From: Mortierella sp. BCC40632
Taxonomy: Eukaryota > Mortierellomycota > Mortierellomycetes > Mortierellales > Mortierellaceae
Direction: 5' to 3'
Assembly: GCA_011634665.1 (NCBI GenBank)
Contig: WAEK01000014.1
Span: forward strand, 602,501 to 666,500
DNA length: 64,000 nt
In this document: positions 35,569 to 48,876 of the stretch, piece after piece
How positions within the stretch are numbered: position 1 is the first letter of the stretch
Layout: each line of letters opens with the position of its first letter
Notes under the pieces: model-generated
Told to the model about the DNA's origin: nothing
What the model saw: the letters and a program-made list of their open reading frames with translations, nothing else
The model's database searches: none
Translations under genes and position numbers: made by a program

Positions 35569-38500
35569 CTTTTTTCTTTTACTTTTCTATTTCTCGAAAG
35601 CGCCATTCTCCCTTTCTCTCTTTTCTTGAGCGCGCGCGCACTGTGCTATTCTACCCGGTGACTCTGCCTGTGCACACACATACACACACACACTCTCTCT
35701 CTCTCTTTTTTTTATTATCGGCTCAACTACACCATTTTTCCTTCAATATCTGCATCACTTCTATCTCTCTATCTGTCTCTCTGTCTTTGGATATTATGCA
35801 GCCCTGTCTGTTGCATCTATATTTGTTTCGTCCGTGGGCCGTTATTTCTTTCATAGCATTTTAAAATGGCCAGCATCGCGCGCGTCGATTAGCTGTAGGG
35901 GGAGAGGAGGAAGAGGAGGAAGAGGAGAAGGAAGAAGAGAGGGGAGAGAAGGAGAGTGTTAAAAAAAAAGGAAAGGAAAGGAAAAGGGAGGCAGTCTCGA
36001 CAAACAGGCATCGGCGACAGCAGAAACAGCAGAAACAGCAGCAGCAGAAACAGCAAGCAAGTAGCAGGGACAGCAACAGCATTAACAACCAACTAAACCG
36101 ACCAAACCAACCAAAGCGGCTAAATAAAGTAGCAGTGAGGAAAGGAGAGAAAGAGAAAAGAGGGGTTTACTGTGGTCCAAAAAAGAACCAAGACCCCAAG
36201 TGGAGTCCGTATTGCCATGGGCAAATACACATTGGACAGCACCCCAGAAAGAAAGAAGAGAGAGAAAGAGTAAAATTAGATTTTTGGTTCTTCGATCCTC
36301 TTCTCGCCATCCCTGAGGCCCTGTTTGACCCAATGGTCTTTTCTTTTCCTGCATCTTGGCGCTTGGGGACTCTTTGGAGAGAGAGAGAGATATCAACCAT
36401 GAATACCTCAGTCAATATGACCTGATGGAGCATTGGTGCTTGTGCTACCCTTGCCGCGAAAAATCGATGGCCGAGTTACCTTTTCTTCTTTTTCGGGTTG
36501 TCTCCTTTCAGCCCTGCCTCTTCTTTCTGAGTCTTTGAGTCTTTTTTTTTCTTGCTCCTTGGACCCGTTGAAACTTGATAGCATGCAAGTCCCTGACATG
36601 TGTTCTCTCTCTCTCTCTCTCTCTCTCTGTCTTTTCCTCTCTCTCACTCTCTCCCCTGCTCACTCTCGGTCTCTCGGTTATCCTGGAATGAAATCGCGTG
36701 CATTTGCATTTGCCACGATAAATGGAACGCTTCAATAATAGGGAGAACGTCTATTCAGACGACCATCATGGGCACACAACTCTATCGAGGCGAAGGTCCA
36801 GCCTGCGATATGATCATCGGAGGTTGTCCATCCGCGCCAGGACGTGGCACGGTCAAGACAGTAAGTGGCTCAAAACGAAGAAGAAAAAAGAAAGAAAAAA
36901 AGGATTCTCAACAGCTGCAATTGACTCTCTCTCTCCTCATTGTGTTCTCCGTGAAAGAAAAAAAGGAAAAAAGGTCCCAAATCTGTTTGCTTCGTTCCGT
37001 CGTCCTTTTTATTCAAAACGCCTTTCCCCTTTCTACCCCTTTTTCTCTCTTGTAGAGCTTCAACATCTCGCAGTCGGCGCCCTTTGCCGAGCTCATGGTG
37101 ACCCTTCAGATCATCGGGAGCAATAACCAATCCATCGTCTGCGTAGCAGTTTTGTTGGAGCAGACCATGCCCGAGGTGAATACAGCCATCTCAGCCCTCC
37201 CACTGGCACTCGCACTTCTCTCTGGAACCATCAGTCTAATCGCTACCACCATCCGAGCCACGGTCGGGAACGGGTTTTTGGGTGCAGCAGCTGCGTACGG
37301 ACTCCCTGCAGAGGCGATCAGTGTCCACACCCCGGGATTCTTTGATATTATCTTTTACACGCAATTCATGTTGATGACAGGGCAGCTCTCGATCAACTAT
37401 CCATCCTTCTACTCGACCTTTACCTCTCTCTTCCACTGGTCCTTTCTTCAGTTTTCAAATTCGCTCCTCGGTTCTGGTCCGGCGAATGCAACAGATGTTC
37501 TAATCTATGGAGGCGCAGGTTCGGTCAACCAACTCAAGTCCTCCCCACCCAACAACAGTTCTAGCGTAACACCTCCCAACCGCACAAACAATACTGTTTC
37601 TTCTCCTTCGGGCAACACTCAACAAAAGCGGAGTCTTTTCATTAAGGAAGGAGGACCCATTCAGGATCCAAGGTCCTATGGTCTCCTTTCGATGAATGGT
37701 CCTACTTTGGAACTGCAAGAGTTTACTCCAACCTCTGCCTTGCCTATTGTCTACAATCCCGCTCGCAGGTAAGAGCCTTTCATTCGTGATGGGATCACAA
37801 AAGAAAAAAAGAATCAGAAGATCAGAAAACGCGTTATTTCGTATATCTGACATCGTTCGTGCGAAATTTACAGGAATAGGAGACGACAGGAGCCAGTGGA
37901 ACCCACACCCCGTTCTGAAGCTTCTTCTTCGTCCAAAAAACCTATTTCCCCAACCACTTCAGTCAAGTCCCCCTCCCCCTCCCCTTCCATGTCACCATCA
38001 CCATCCCCTTCGACCAAAAAGTCTACCAGATCTACTAAACCTACCAAGGACTGGACCGCGACCCGGGAACGATCCCTCCCCGAACGACCTCCTTTTTCAA
38101 AGACGTCTACTTCTCCTGCTACTCCTTCACTTATCATCCCAACACGTCCAGATGTGTTTACGAATCTAACAGCAGGGTCAATTCAGCACAACGTCTCTCG
38201 GTTCGGAGTCGAGTCGTATGCAGCTGCGATTCAAGCGTCTCCATCGGATCTCTTTCTGACGACATTGATCAACTCGGCCGTTGCAGCCTTGGGATCCTTG
38301 GTGTTGTCGGGATTCTTCCTGATCTTGGCTTGGATCATGGCCAAGGAGAAGCATCAAAAAGGAAAAACCCTGCAGCATGCATCCAACTTCGTGGCAGGTA
38401 TGGAGTAGATTATGGAGAGGGGTATGGAGGGTGGGGGTAGGGTAGAAGTGGAGAAGGGGGGAAGTGAGGGGAGAAGGTCACGTTGGGACATTGTTATTGT

Positions 38501-41500
38501 TGACGTTGTTGTTTCTGCTGCACGGCAAGACATTTGCCTCAAAACAAACAAACAAACAAGCAAGCAAACAAGATACTTCGCTGATACTCACTAATCTATA
38601 TATTTTTGGATCCTTATTTTTTTTTCCACACCCATAGGTAATTTGCTCCGCGTTTGGTCGATCGTGTTTACTCCTTTGGCACTGTCTTCCATGTACCAGC
38701 TCACTATTTCAGGCAAGGTGGCAATGACCATTGCCTCGGCTGCTTCGTTGTTGGTCCTCTCGGTAGGAGCAACCGTGTTCTTCACTTGGCGGATCCTACG
38801 AGCCTCCTCTGAATTGTTGCTCTTTGAAGACTTTGGTACCTTGCTCAAATATGGTACCCTCTACAACACTCTCTCGTCCGAAGGAACTCTTTTTTTTCTC
38901 GTCACACTCTTGGTTCGCTTCCTTTGGGGTCTCTCTGTGGCCATGCTCTCTTCCTTTGGAGTGGCCCAAGTGGCTGTGTTGATGGTCGTCGAGCTCGGAT
39001 ACGTGGTTGTGATCGGAGTCAAATGGCCTTTTGCAGAGTCTTCCGACAACAAGTTTCATCTGTTCCTGGGAATTATTCGGTTGGTCATCACTGGCTGTCT
39101 TATCGCCTACATTCATGACCTGGACACGTCTCCTGAGGTGAGGCAACTCTTTGGATATATTCAGATGGCACTCCACCTCGCCGTGTTTATTGTCATCTTT
39201 TCGTTGGTCCTGTGGAATGTGATTCAAGTGGTCATGTTCTGGCGTTCACGACATTCCGATGCATGGAAGGGACCCGTCAAGACCTACAACTTTGAAGATC
39301 CCATGGATGATACTGAAACAGGATGGGGCTTGAGTTCTCGAGGCGGTGGCAGCAGCACTCATACACGAGGTATTCAGGGACGTGAGCAGGATGATGAGGA
39401 CGATATTTTGAACCCACCCCGAACTCGAAGGTTTACCGTCATGTCGTACTCGTCTCTGGGCAGCAGCGGTAGTGGTAGTCAACATGGCGCGCGGAGGGAA
39501 TCGATGCAACATGCCATGAATGCCCAACCGCCAGTCTCGTATCAGCACGAAGCTCTGGAAGACGATACCTTCCGCTATGGATCTCCCGCAGAACGCTATC
39601 GACAGACCCGACTGATGGATCATCGACGAACTCCACTTGCTCAATCGGCCACCTCGGAAGCTGCAGGATCGACGGATGATACTCTGATGGATGAAGGTCA
39701 TGACACACTCTTGCCACGTACCTCGGGCTCTGGTGTGGCTGCACCCTCGAGAGGATCTGTGGCCCTTACTCTTTCATCTACAGGACCCATTCTCCAGACT
39801 GCAGCTGCAGCTGCATCCGAGTCAAGCGTCAACCGGGCTAGCCCTCGAGCATCGCTTGGATCTGCAGTCCGACTCGCACCCCAACGTGATTCGTATGCCA
39901 ACTTTCAACGCATGTCGCATCAACAGACAACGCCTCTGGATCTGAGGTCCAGACGCATGTCGGAGATTACTCGAGATGGACCCTACCTCTACACGCCCAA
40001 ACAGGAGCCGGACTCGATAGCAAACCAACAGGACTCGACCCCAGCCGAGCCGCAGCCGGGTCTCTGGGCGGGATTGAAATCTTCACTTGGAGGATTGTTC
40101 CGATTCGGGCCACGATCCTCCAAGGCAGCAACGGGTGATGGTACTAAACCCAAAGCCTTTGAAGTCATTCGACCTCCTCGACCTCACTTTCATTCGGATG
40201 TCGATGCTTCACACTCGTCCTCGGGAACTGCCTCGAATGCTGGAGATGAAACGGGTTCACAAGCAGGAGGTGATCGACTCCGGGAATTACAATCCATTGG
40301 TATCTCGAGATTCTTTCAGGAGTCGGATCGAGGCTATGAAAAGAACCGACATTTGTTTGTTGCGAATCCATCGGCCATGATCTCAAGGACGGGTAGTTTG
40401 GTCTCGACTGTCTCGGGATCACCTGCCATTGGTGCCACGAACACATCGCCCAGTACTTTGGGTCCTACACCGACAGCTGTGGCAGCGGCTCGATTGACGA
40501 GGAATGGTTCAGGAACGGCTGGTTCTATCCGAACATTGAACCAAGCTCTGTCAATGCGGGCGAGTGGAGCTGGGACTGGGCTTGGTGTGGCGATGGGAGC
40601 GACGACTGGCTCGATTAGCAACAGCAGTCCGTTGATAGGTAGCCATAGTGACCACAGTGGCAGTATCAAAGACAAACGTGACTCGACCCTTTCTGACCTT
40701 GGAGCAGGAACGGCAGCAGCAGCAGCAGCAGCAGCAGTGACAACGGCAGCAGCTGGTAGCAGTTCTAATAATGGATCTGGATTCCTCTCGGACAGAAAGC
40801 AGGCTACCCCGAGTCTGTACACGGTGAGAGCTTCTGGAGACGGCAACAGTAGCAGCAGCACCAGCAACAACATTGCCGAAGCCATGTTGACGGATGCACC
40901 TCTATTATTGGCCAATGGCGGTATCCTCAAAGTGTCTCGAGGACCCGAAAAGAAGCCCGTACAATTCTGGCATCATCGAGAATCGGGTCAAGCGGTCGAG
41001 TCGAGTGTCGAGTCTCTACGGGATCCAGTCTCGCCCATATCGGAAGTAGCATCTGTGACCAAGGCCAAGAAAGAAGATGCCTTGAAACTCGCTCCCATTA
41101 CCACCACGGCTTCTCCTGCATCTTCTTCCCCAACAGGCACCGCTTCTGCCACAATCACAACAACTGCTACCTTGACTACTCGAGGAACAGCCAGTGGAAC
41201 CTCTTCGAATGTAGGACAGAATCAACCAAGCACTGACCCATCCTCGCCACCTTCATTGGTTACTAACTCGACGCCCTCGACGCCCTCGACACCTGCTGGC
41301 ACTGCAGCGAGTACGAGCACCTCTTCACCCAGTGGTCGGAGTCCCACTCAGCGCCAATTTCCTCATCACCAATACCAGCCTCGACCTCGACAACGGAACT
41401 CGACCAGCTCGGTGACAAGTCGATCAATGGGTGGGGCGAGTAGTGTCGGTGGAAGTGGTAGTGTCAGCGGAGGACCTCTCGATACCCCGAGTACCCCCAG

Positions 41501-42644
41501 TAGTCCTCGCGAAGGCACAGGATCCCCTCCTAGTCCCAACCCGACGGTGGTGGCGAGTGCTGGTCGAATGCACGAAATTCTAGGTCGAATGTTTTCCAAC
41601 CGATCGGTTCGGCTTCATGATTTGGAACAGGATTCCGATTCGGTGATGAGTGAAGAGACTGGCACAGGATCTACGTTCTCGATGGATCGACCTGCTTCGT
41701 TTGTACAGACTCCTGTTGCGGGCGGTGGTGGTGGTGGAAGTAACAGTGGAGCGAGATCTCCTTTGACTTTGGAACCCGCACAGGACGAGACTCTGTCGGA
41801 ACACGAGTCTTCCTACCACCATTCTCATCATCCTCATCCTCACCACGAGGTACTTGAACCAGTGATGGAAGGCTCGGATCCAGAGTCTGAGGAAGCACAT
41901 GGGGCGAGAACTATGGAAATGCTCCTCGGCTCTCGATCTGGATCAGAATCGAGCAAAGGATCTGGACGAGGCAATACAGAGTTGTCTGCTCTGGAGATCA
42001 AGACGGGTGAAGGTATCCATGGTCAAGTCCCTGAAGTCAGGGGCAGCGCTGTACCAGGACCAGGACCAGGACCAGGACCGGTGGCAGCGATTGCAGCATC
42101 ATCGTCATCGCCGTCATCGTCATCATCATCATCAACATCATCATCACCAGCAGCAAGACCTTCTAGTGCTCGAGTGCTTCAACATCGTCCTAGTCAGACA
42201 ATGATGTTGACCCCTCCCAATTCCAATCCGCACGCGTCGCCTATCATGTCGTCATCGACGAGTCGACCCCTGGCACAGACACCCTTGCGCACACCATCCT
42301 TGAACTATTCGACTCATCTCTCACCCAACTCTTCGAATCTGAGTCGACAGTCCTCTGTGGCCTCTCAAAAACTTGAATATTTGGAAGGAGGAGGAGGACC
42401 GACAATGAATTGGATGGATGGGCCTTATTATGGATATGAACAAGCCAATAATGCGACCTTGTTGAACCGAAACGCGTCGATGATGACGAGTCGGACGGAG
42501 GATTCGTATGTGACGGCACAATCCCATCCTTCGGACGAGGATGATTATCAACAATTGGATCTTGGACCGGATGAAGAGGAGGAGGAGGATTTTATGCCAA
42601 GAAGATCGATTTCTTCCACAAGACCTGTGGTGCATCGCACTTAA
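35204..42644 (+). CDS. TRP-like / ML-domain fungal membrane protein (FLC/Pkd2-type), very long C-terminal tail
   Basis: Five exons (35204-35528, 36742-36860, 37056-37768, 37874-38397, 38638-42644) give 1,895 residues. The N-terminus has a hydrophobic signal-type segment (RIPLFLFLLLFFVLS) and a luminal ML-like domain (WPYVDCSGTNPIL, IGLQLEGNFTNTYW, FNISQSAPFAELMV). Transmembrane helices follow: SALPLALALLSGTISLIA, then a Ser/Pro/Lys-rich extracytosolic insert, ALGSLVLSGFFLILAWIM, MTIASAASLLVLSVGATV and FLVTLLVRFLWGLSVAML, with others down to VFIVIFSLVLWNVIQVVM. The order ML-like domain plus TRP-like helices is that of fungal flavin-carrier/Pkd2-type proteins. From about residue 770 onward the tail is low-complexity Ser/Gly/Thr-rich, ending in an acidic patch. 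The intron 35529-36741 is long (about 1.2 kb), and the acceptor at 36741 is inferred from phase. Confidence 0.9.
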
Positions 42645-43012
42645 TATTTTTTACTATTATTCTTATATTTTTTTTTCTTCTTTTATCTCTTTTCTTTTCT
42701 TTTTCTCTTCTGTATACAAACCTCTATTATTATCAATTACCTATTAACTCTTAGCTCTTCCACTACGCTAGCTCTTCCACTGCGCCCCAACATGCAGTAT
42801 CAACTGCCACTCTTTGTATACACACATACACACACACTAGTCTAGCTCATACTCTCTCTCTCTCTCCCTCCTTCGCCACATGTAACAATTGCAACAGCCT
42901 GTACTATAAGAACCCCCTCCCCCCCATTAAAGCTTTTCGTGAGCGCCTCTTTCTCTTTTACTCTCTCTCTCTTTTTGATCTAACCTTTCTTTTTGTCGTC
43001 ATGCTCTCTGTG

Positions 43013-43070
<58 letters not shown>

Positions 43071-43246
43071 AAAGCAAAGAGAAACGGAAAATAGTCCATG
43101 CGGAGGAAAAAAAAAAAAAATTGCTGTTTGCTCCATCATACTAGTTTCTTTTTCTTTTTCTTTTTCTTTTTTTTTTTTTTTTTTTTTTTTATTATTTCCT
43201 TTGTTGTTGTTTTTCCTTTTCTCTCTCTCCCACCCTCATCTCTTTC
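42645..43246. other. Convergent 3' region with very long T-run
   Basis: The 3' flanks of the TRP-like gene and the convergent polyQ gene. Contains CT-rich patches, an uninterrupted T-run of just over 50 bases at 43017-43069 and another at about 43168-43190. No gene. Confidence 0.7.
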
Positions 43247-44769
43247 CTAAACCGCTTGGGGTGGAGTGGGACCTCGTTGCATAAAGGGACTCTTGGGTGA
43301 TTTAAGCGCCAAGGGCTTCTTGGGAATCGGAGGTCTTGGTCCAGGAGAGGGTGGCATCTTGATACTTCCATACATGACTACCTCCTCCCTTTCCTCCTTC
43401 ACAACACACGATGACGATGACGACGATGATGATGACGATGACGATGACGATGTCGACATGGTCGTTTCCTCTTCTACACTCGATCTGGTCACCACACTGG
43501 GTCTTGGCTTCAATGGTCTCAACGTCGTAGGTGAAGGTGGAGTCGGCCGAGGAGCAGGCTCAGGTCGAGATCGAGTCGTCACACTCAGACTCTCGGTCGT
43601 GGGTGTATCAACCCTCTTCTCCAACATTGAGTTCACACTTGAACTCGAACTAGTGTTGGATGAGGATACCATCATACTCAACGGTCTCGTATCCGGTCGC
43701 GGAGCTGGTCGCGGAGCTGGTCGAGGTGCTCCTCCTTGTCGTTGAGGAAAAGGTGAAAACACTTGGCCCGTTCGTTCTCTAGATCTAGGGGCGGGTGTCA
43801 GTCCTGGTGATGTCACCACAGGTGAGTTCACTTGTGTCTCTGCGACCGGAACGACTGGGGCAATCACGGGGGCCTCTACCAGAGTTGTTTGGTTTACCCA
43901 AGCACCAGGCATCGATGTCTTGGTCTCTGAATTGGAAACAAGATTCATCTTGCGAATTGACCGTTGAAGAACTTCTTCTTCCTCTTCCTCGATCTGTTCC
44001 TCTCTGATCGGATCCTCCTGCTCCTGCTCCTGCTCTTGCTCCTTTTCTTGCTCTTGCTCTTGCTCTTGCTCCTGGCCTGAGCTCTGCACAGCACAAGCTT
44101 CTGGTTCTTGTGTGGTTTCAGAGATTAGAGTCGGAGCTGGCTTGGGTGAAGGTGCCTGAGGAGGAACCGCCGGCAGTGTAGTCGAAGGTTCATCCCACAT
44201 CTTGGGAGGGATAGACCGATACCCAATTGATCTTCTCTTTTCTCCTCCTTCTTCTTGTTCTTCACTGGATCGATTCATACGTGCCAAAAGCATTTGATGT
44301 TGTTGTTGTAGCTCTTGTTGTTCCCGTAATTCTTGTTCCATATCTTGAAGAGCCCTAGCAGCTGCTTCCTGTTGCTCAATCGACAGAATCGCTTGAGGAC
44401 CACGTGCAAAGGGACGAGGTGGGGTCGAGGCGGGTTTAGGAGGAACGGCTCGGATCTGTGGCAACACCTCGGTAGAGTTGGTATTACTCTCAGTCGAGGT
44501 GGTGGTGGCCCCAGTGTCAGAAACACCCGTCACTGGTGGGGTCGTCACCATGTGGGCAGTGGTTGGAGAAGGAGAGATACAAGAAGGCGACTTGGGATCA
44601 ATCGGCTCATGACCAAAATCGTACTCGCGACCATGAGGCGACACCTGGTAGGTGACAACAGACCGTACACGCTGCAAACCCGGACCTTGAGTAAGGATGT
44701 CCGTCGTTTGTTGCTGCTGCTGTTGCTGCTGCTGTTGCTGCTGCTGTTGCTGCTGCTGTTGCTGCTGCT

Positions 44770-44800
<31 letters not shown>

Positions 44801-47511
44801 TTGTTGTTGCTGCTGTTGTTGCTGTTGTTGTTGTGAGTGCTGTTGTGAGTACTGTTGGTGATGGTGATGATGATGATGATGATGAAGATGCTGTTGTTGC
44901 TGTTGTTGCTGCTCCTCCTCTAATTGCTGCTGGTAATGTTGTTGTTGTTGTTGTTGCTCCTCTAGTTGCTGCTGGTACTGTTGTTGGTACTGCTGCTGTT
45001 GTGTGATCGTGTTCTGGATAAGCTGTTGTTGCTGTTGTTGCCATGACAAGGCCGTCGCCTGTTGTGAGGAATGCTGTTGCTGACCTGGATATGTTTGCAT
45101 AGCATAATTTTGTCCCCAATTCGTACCGTTATTACCAACATTCGCATTAAAGTTTGAAAAGTGTTGTTGTAATTGCTGCTGTTGTTGCAACTGTTGTTGA
45201 TGTTGAAGTTGAAGTTGCTGCTGCAATTGCTGTTGTTGCTGATGAATCTGTTGTTGGAACTGATACTGGTCAGCTTGGCTAAAGGCTGGATCTTGCGTAG
45301 CCATATACACACCTTCAAAACCCATCTTGTTGGCCCCAAACTCCGTAGCATTGAATCCATGGAATCCTTGTTGACGAGACACAGCATGTGGTTGCTGTTG
45401 CAGAAATCCTTGTTGACCTTGTTGTGTTATATTAAACGGTCCAAAATGTCCCTGGTTCGAATAGAATTCCTGTCCATGTTGAGACCCACCCGCGGCAGCG
45501 AGGGTATGATAGCTCGCAAAGGCCGGTTGAGGTGTCATGGCTGGACCCCAGTGAACGTCTCTCACAGGCTCTTCCTCGGGTATAATCTGTGGAGGATATA
45601 CCGTAGGAGTGTGCTCGGGCTGTGACTCGAGCTTCTTCCCATGCGAATAGGGCATTGGCATTGGCATTGGCATTGGCATCGGAACTGGGCTCATCCCAGG
45701 CACTCCAGAGACAGCAGGGTGCGCTGAGGATTGAGCAGCGGCAGAGTGCTGAAAGGCGTGTTGTGCATTGTTAATTACACCCAGGAATCCTGTATTACCA
45801 GGTTTCAGTTCCTGGTGCGTTGTGTCAGGTCTCTGAGCACGAGACTTGTGCACCAGCGGTGTCGATGCATCTTCAGGCTCCAGGTCCGTGTCCTCGATAT
45901 CCCTGTCTGTTACAGTGATCTCCTGCTCTGTAAACGTTACTCCAAACACTGCCTGCTGCGTCGTCGTGTCTGCACGAGGGCGTCCTGAGCTATGAGCTAA
46001 ATGGCCATTCGCAGAGGCTAGTAAGAAAAGGCAAAAAGAAGTGTGGTTGTGAGTTATTGGGTCAGCATTAAAGGTATATTGTCTTTTGCCTGCTCAGTTT
46101 TAACATGCATCCTCTGCCGTTCTTTGTCATTACCAGAGGTTGGTTTATCTGTTTGACCTCTTCTGCCCTCGGCTCGAAGTCGAGTCTCTTCTTCTAGCCT
46201 TTTGGCCGCATTCTCTTGTTGTTGTCTCCGCCGTTGTTCAATCTCTTGCGCAACTCTCTCTCGCTCCTGTCGATCACGCTCTTGTCGATCACGCTCCTGT
46301 TGCTCTCGTTCTTGTCTCTCGCGTTCGAGTCGAGCCTGTTGGACTCGTCTCTGTTCTTCTTCCTCTCGTTGGAGGCGTGCTTCTTCCTGTCGCCTGCGCT
46401 GCTCCTGTGCACGTCGGACTTCGTTCTCATGTCGCCGCTCTTCTTCTTGTTGACGTTCTTGTTCAAGCACGGCGGGCGAGATCTCTCCCCGGGACCTGAG
46501 CGTAAGCACAATCTCTTGTTGCGAATTTCTCAATCCGGCCAGTCTCGTCCGAGTGTTGTTCAGCTCGTCCTTGGCGTCCCGGATGATCTTGTCGATCAGA
46601 TCCTCGCAGTCGAGAGGCGAACCAGCAATCATGTCTGCATGCGAGACGATATCCTGGACAATCGATTCGAATAACCGGAGCTCGATCTCGGTGGTGTTCT
46701 GGTTACTATCTTGGTCAAGTCCATTCGAGAGCGAACTACCATCGACCCCAAGAAAGGCCAGGACAACGGGTTGCCAGGCTTCGAGTGCTACCCGTTTGAG
46801 CTCATCGACACGACTTCGAGAAAAATCGCCGGGATTAAAGGACAAGAACCAGGCTAACATCATGGACCGAAACTTTGGATGACTCTCGAACGTGTCCAGT
46901 TCCTCACGCAACTCGCGTACTCTGGACTCGCCCGTTGCAATCTCGATCAGCATGGCTTCGACTTGTTCCTGCAGCACAACGGTCGGGATGTCATCTTCCG
47001 CAGGAGCAGAAGGAGTGGCAGAAGAAGATGAAGAAGAAGAGGAAGAAGCGATGCGAGTCGAACTAGCGGCAGGTGGTCTGAGCTGAGCGTTGGCCGCAGT
47101 CGTTGAAGATGAAGCAGAGGTATTGGAAGTGGGCTGTGGTCTTGGACGAGTCGACGATGACGGCTGATACTGGGACACGGGACGGTATGGCTGTGTCGGG
47201 GCATGGTGGAGAGAAGTCGGGCGTATTCCCTGCTGGGGAACTGCCAGAGTAGGGTTGGTGAGAGGAACGGCGTTGTTGGGTCTGGAAGGTGGACCCCCCT
47301 GAGAAGGAGGAGCAATAGGGACCACTGAGTGAGAGCCTCGACCAGGAACCGCTCCAGCGGCACTGGCTACGGCAGGAGCGGGCCCCGGACTGGTCTTGGC
47401 TGGGGTTGTTGTGGCCCCTGAGGCAGTGGCGGAGCCTTTGCCAGAGGAGGAGCCTTTGGTGGACGAAGGACTGGCACTGTCACCAGCATGGGAGGATGAG
47501 GAATTTCCCAT
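43247..47511 (-). CDS. Putatively N-myristoylated protein with helical domain, coiled coil and polyQ tract
   Basis: Two exons (47511-46134, 46017-43247) join in phase (TCT G / CC) to 1,382 residues. MGNSSSSH fits an N-myristoylation signal (Gly2, Ser6). After a Ser/Pro-rich linker comes a predicted alpha-helical region (VLQEQVEAMLIEIATGE, MMLAWFLSFNPGDFSR, ELRLFESIVQDIVSHADMI, CEDLIDKIIRDAKDEL). An Arg/Glu/Gln coiled coil follows (repeats of RQERDRQERE). The second exon has Gln-rich sequence, an uninterrupted polyQ of about 40 residues (44709-44834), His runs, an EQ repeat, Ser runs and PxxP motifs near the C-terminus (PRPPIPKKPLALK) that could bind SH3 domains. I do not recognise the family. 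Membrane attachment through myristate plus SH3-ligand motifs suggests a scaffold at the plasma membrane or endosomes; this is inference. Confidence 0.82.
44709..44834 (-). repeat. CAG/CAA repeat encoding polyglutamine
   Basis: A near-pure run of CAG and CAA codons on the sense strand inside the polyQ protein. The CAG-CAG-CAA mixture indicates slippage with some codon interruption. Confidence 0.95.
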
Positions 47512-47897
47512 GGCAGAGTGGGGATTAGAGAGGACAGCAGGCGGTCTTCAATAGACCTGTGCGCCTCTGCCGTAGAAAGGGTTGTTTCGGGTAGGGTAGG
47601 GTAGGGAAGGAGGATGATGAAGCCTGGGAGAAGGCAGAAACCGAGTGAGATAAATGAACATTGATTACAAGGCAACAGGACCATAGCAGCAGCAGTAGCA
47701 GTAAAAAGAAAGTGAGCGACAGCAGCAGAAGAAGAGAGAGACCGAGGACCGAGCCGGAGAATCGCGGCGATTTGCGGATGGGGCGGACCCGATTTGATGG
47801 AATAACCCACCCAACAACAACGAAAAAGAGATGAAGGGCCGGGGCGCCGGAAAGATCCGGCGAGATCCGGCTGGGGCAGAAGTGCCAGCGGGCGAGG

Positions 47898-47915
47898 ATT
47901 TATATATATATATAG

Positions 47916-47957
<42 letters not shown>

Positions 47958-47975
47958 ATATAGAGATATATTATA
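47898..47975. repeat. (TA)n microsatellite
   Basis: TA-rich tract with brief GAGA interruptions, about 390 bases upstream of the polyQ gene start. Confidence 0.93.
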
Positions 47976-48311
47976 TATAGATATTAAAATCGAGAGAAAA
48001 ACGAGAAAAACGAAAGAGCCGCCGGAAAGGCAAAGGCAAAGGCAAAAAAAAAAGGAAAAAGAGCCCCGCCCGAGTAGGCAAAGTAGCCGATTGAACCGGG
48101 GAATGGGGAAAAAAAGTGAGAGCGAGAGCAAGAGTGAGAGCGAAGGATTTGAAGGCCGAGCAGATTTACGATGAAGACGATTCAGGATGGGCCGAGTGGC
48201 AACCAATAATGAGGAACAAGGCGACAAGCAATTGCCCGATGTGGAAGTAAAAGTAGAGAAAGTAGAGGAGGAGAATGATAAAGAGAAGAGAAGAGAAGGG
48301 AAGAGAAGAGA

Positions 48312-48343
<32 letters not shown>

Positions 48344-48381
48344 ATTATCGCTAGCTGTCTACTCTCTCTCTCTCTCTATTG

Positions 48382-48382
48382 C

Positions 48383-48420
<38 letters not shown>
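48382..48420. repeat. (CCAG)n tetranucleotide repeat
   Basis: About nine to ten perfect CCAG units next to a CT tract and a CCTAG repeat. Confidence 0.93.
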
Positions 48421-48841
48421 CCGCTCTCCCACCCCTAGCCTAGCCTAGGGCTTTTGCGGCGGCTCTTCTTTTGCCTGTCAATCTTGGCCTGCTGTCCCAT
48501 CTTCTTCTCCTCCTCCTCTCGTCCCGGTTGTTATCACCATCATTTCCCCTGCCTTGTCTCCAAGATGCCAAGACACGAGCGATCCCTTCTTTCACTCCAC
48601 TACTACCCACTGCCCCTGCACGCACGCGGGCTGCGGGATAGTGCGTAGTATCCCTTTTCTTTTTTCTCTACAAGGTTTTGTTCGCATTACCTTTCTTTCT
48701 TCCATTCTTCTGTCGGTTGCGAATTAGAGAACAGCCCTGAAGAGAGAAGGCCTTTGGCTCAAGGTTTGCTATCCACCCATCAGGCACTCAACTACCGCCC
48801 GGTCCTTGTGAACCCTTGCATTATTCTAGATCAGACAATAC

Positions 48842-48876
<35 letters not shown>

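Noticed and set aside
35645..36740. Extra exons within the long second-exon gap of the TRP-like gene
   Set aside because: No frame there continues the ML-like domain; it is CT/GA repeat and low-complexity sequence.
44333..44836. Plus-strand frame with poly-leucine
   Set aside because: It is the antisense reading of the polyQ tract.
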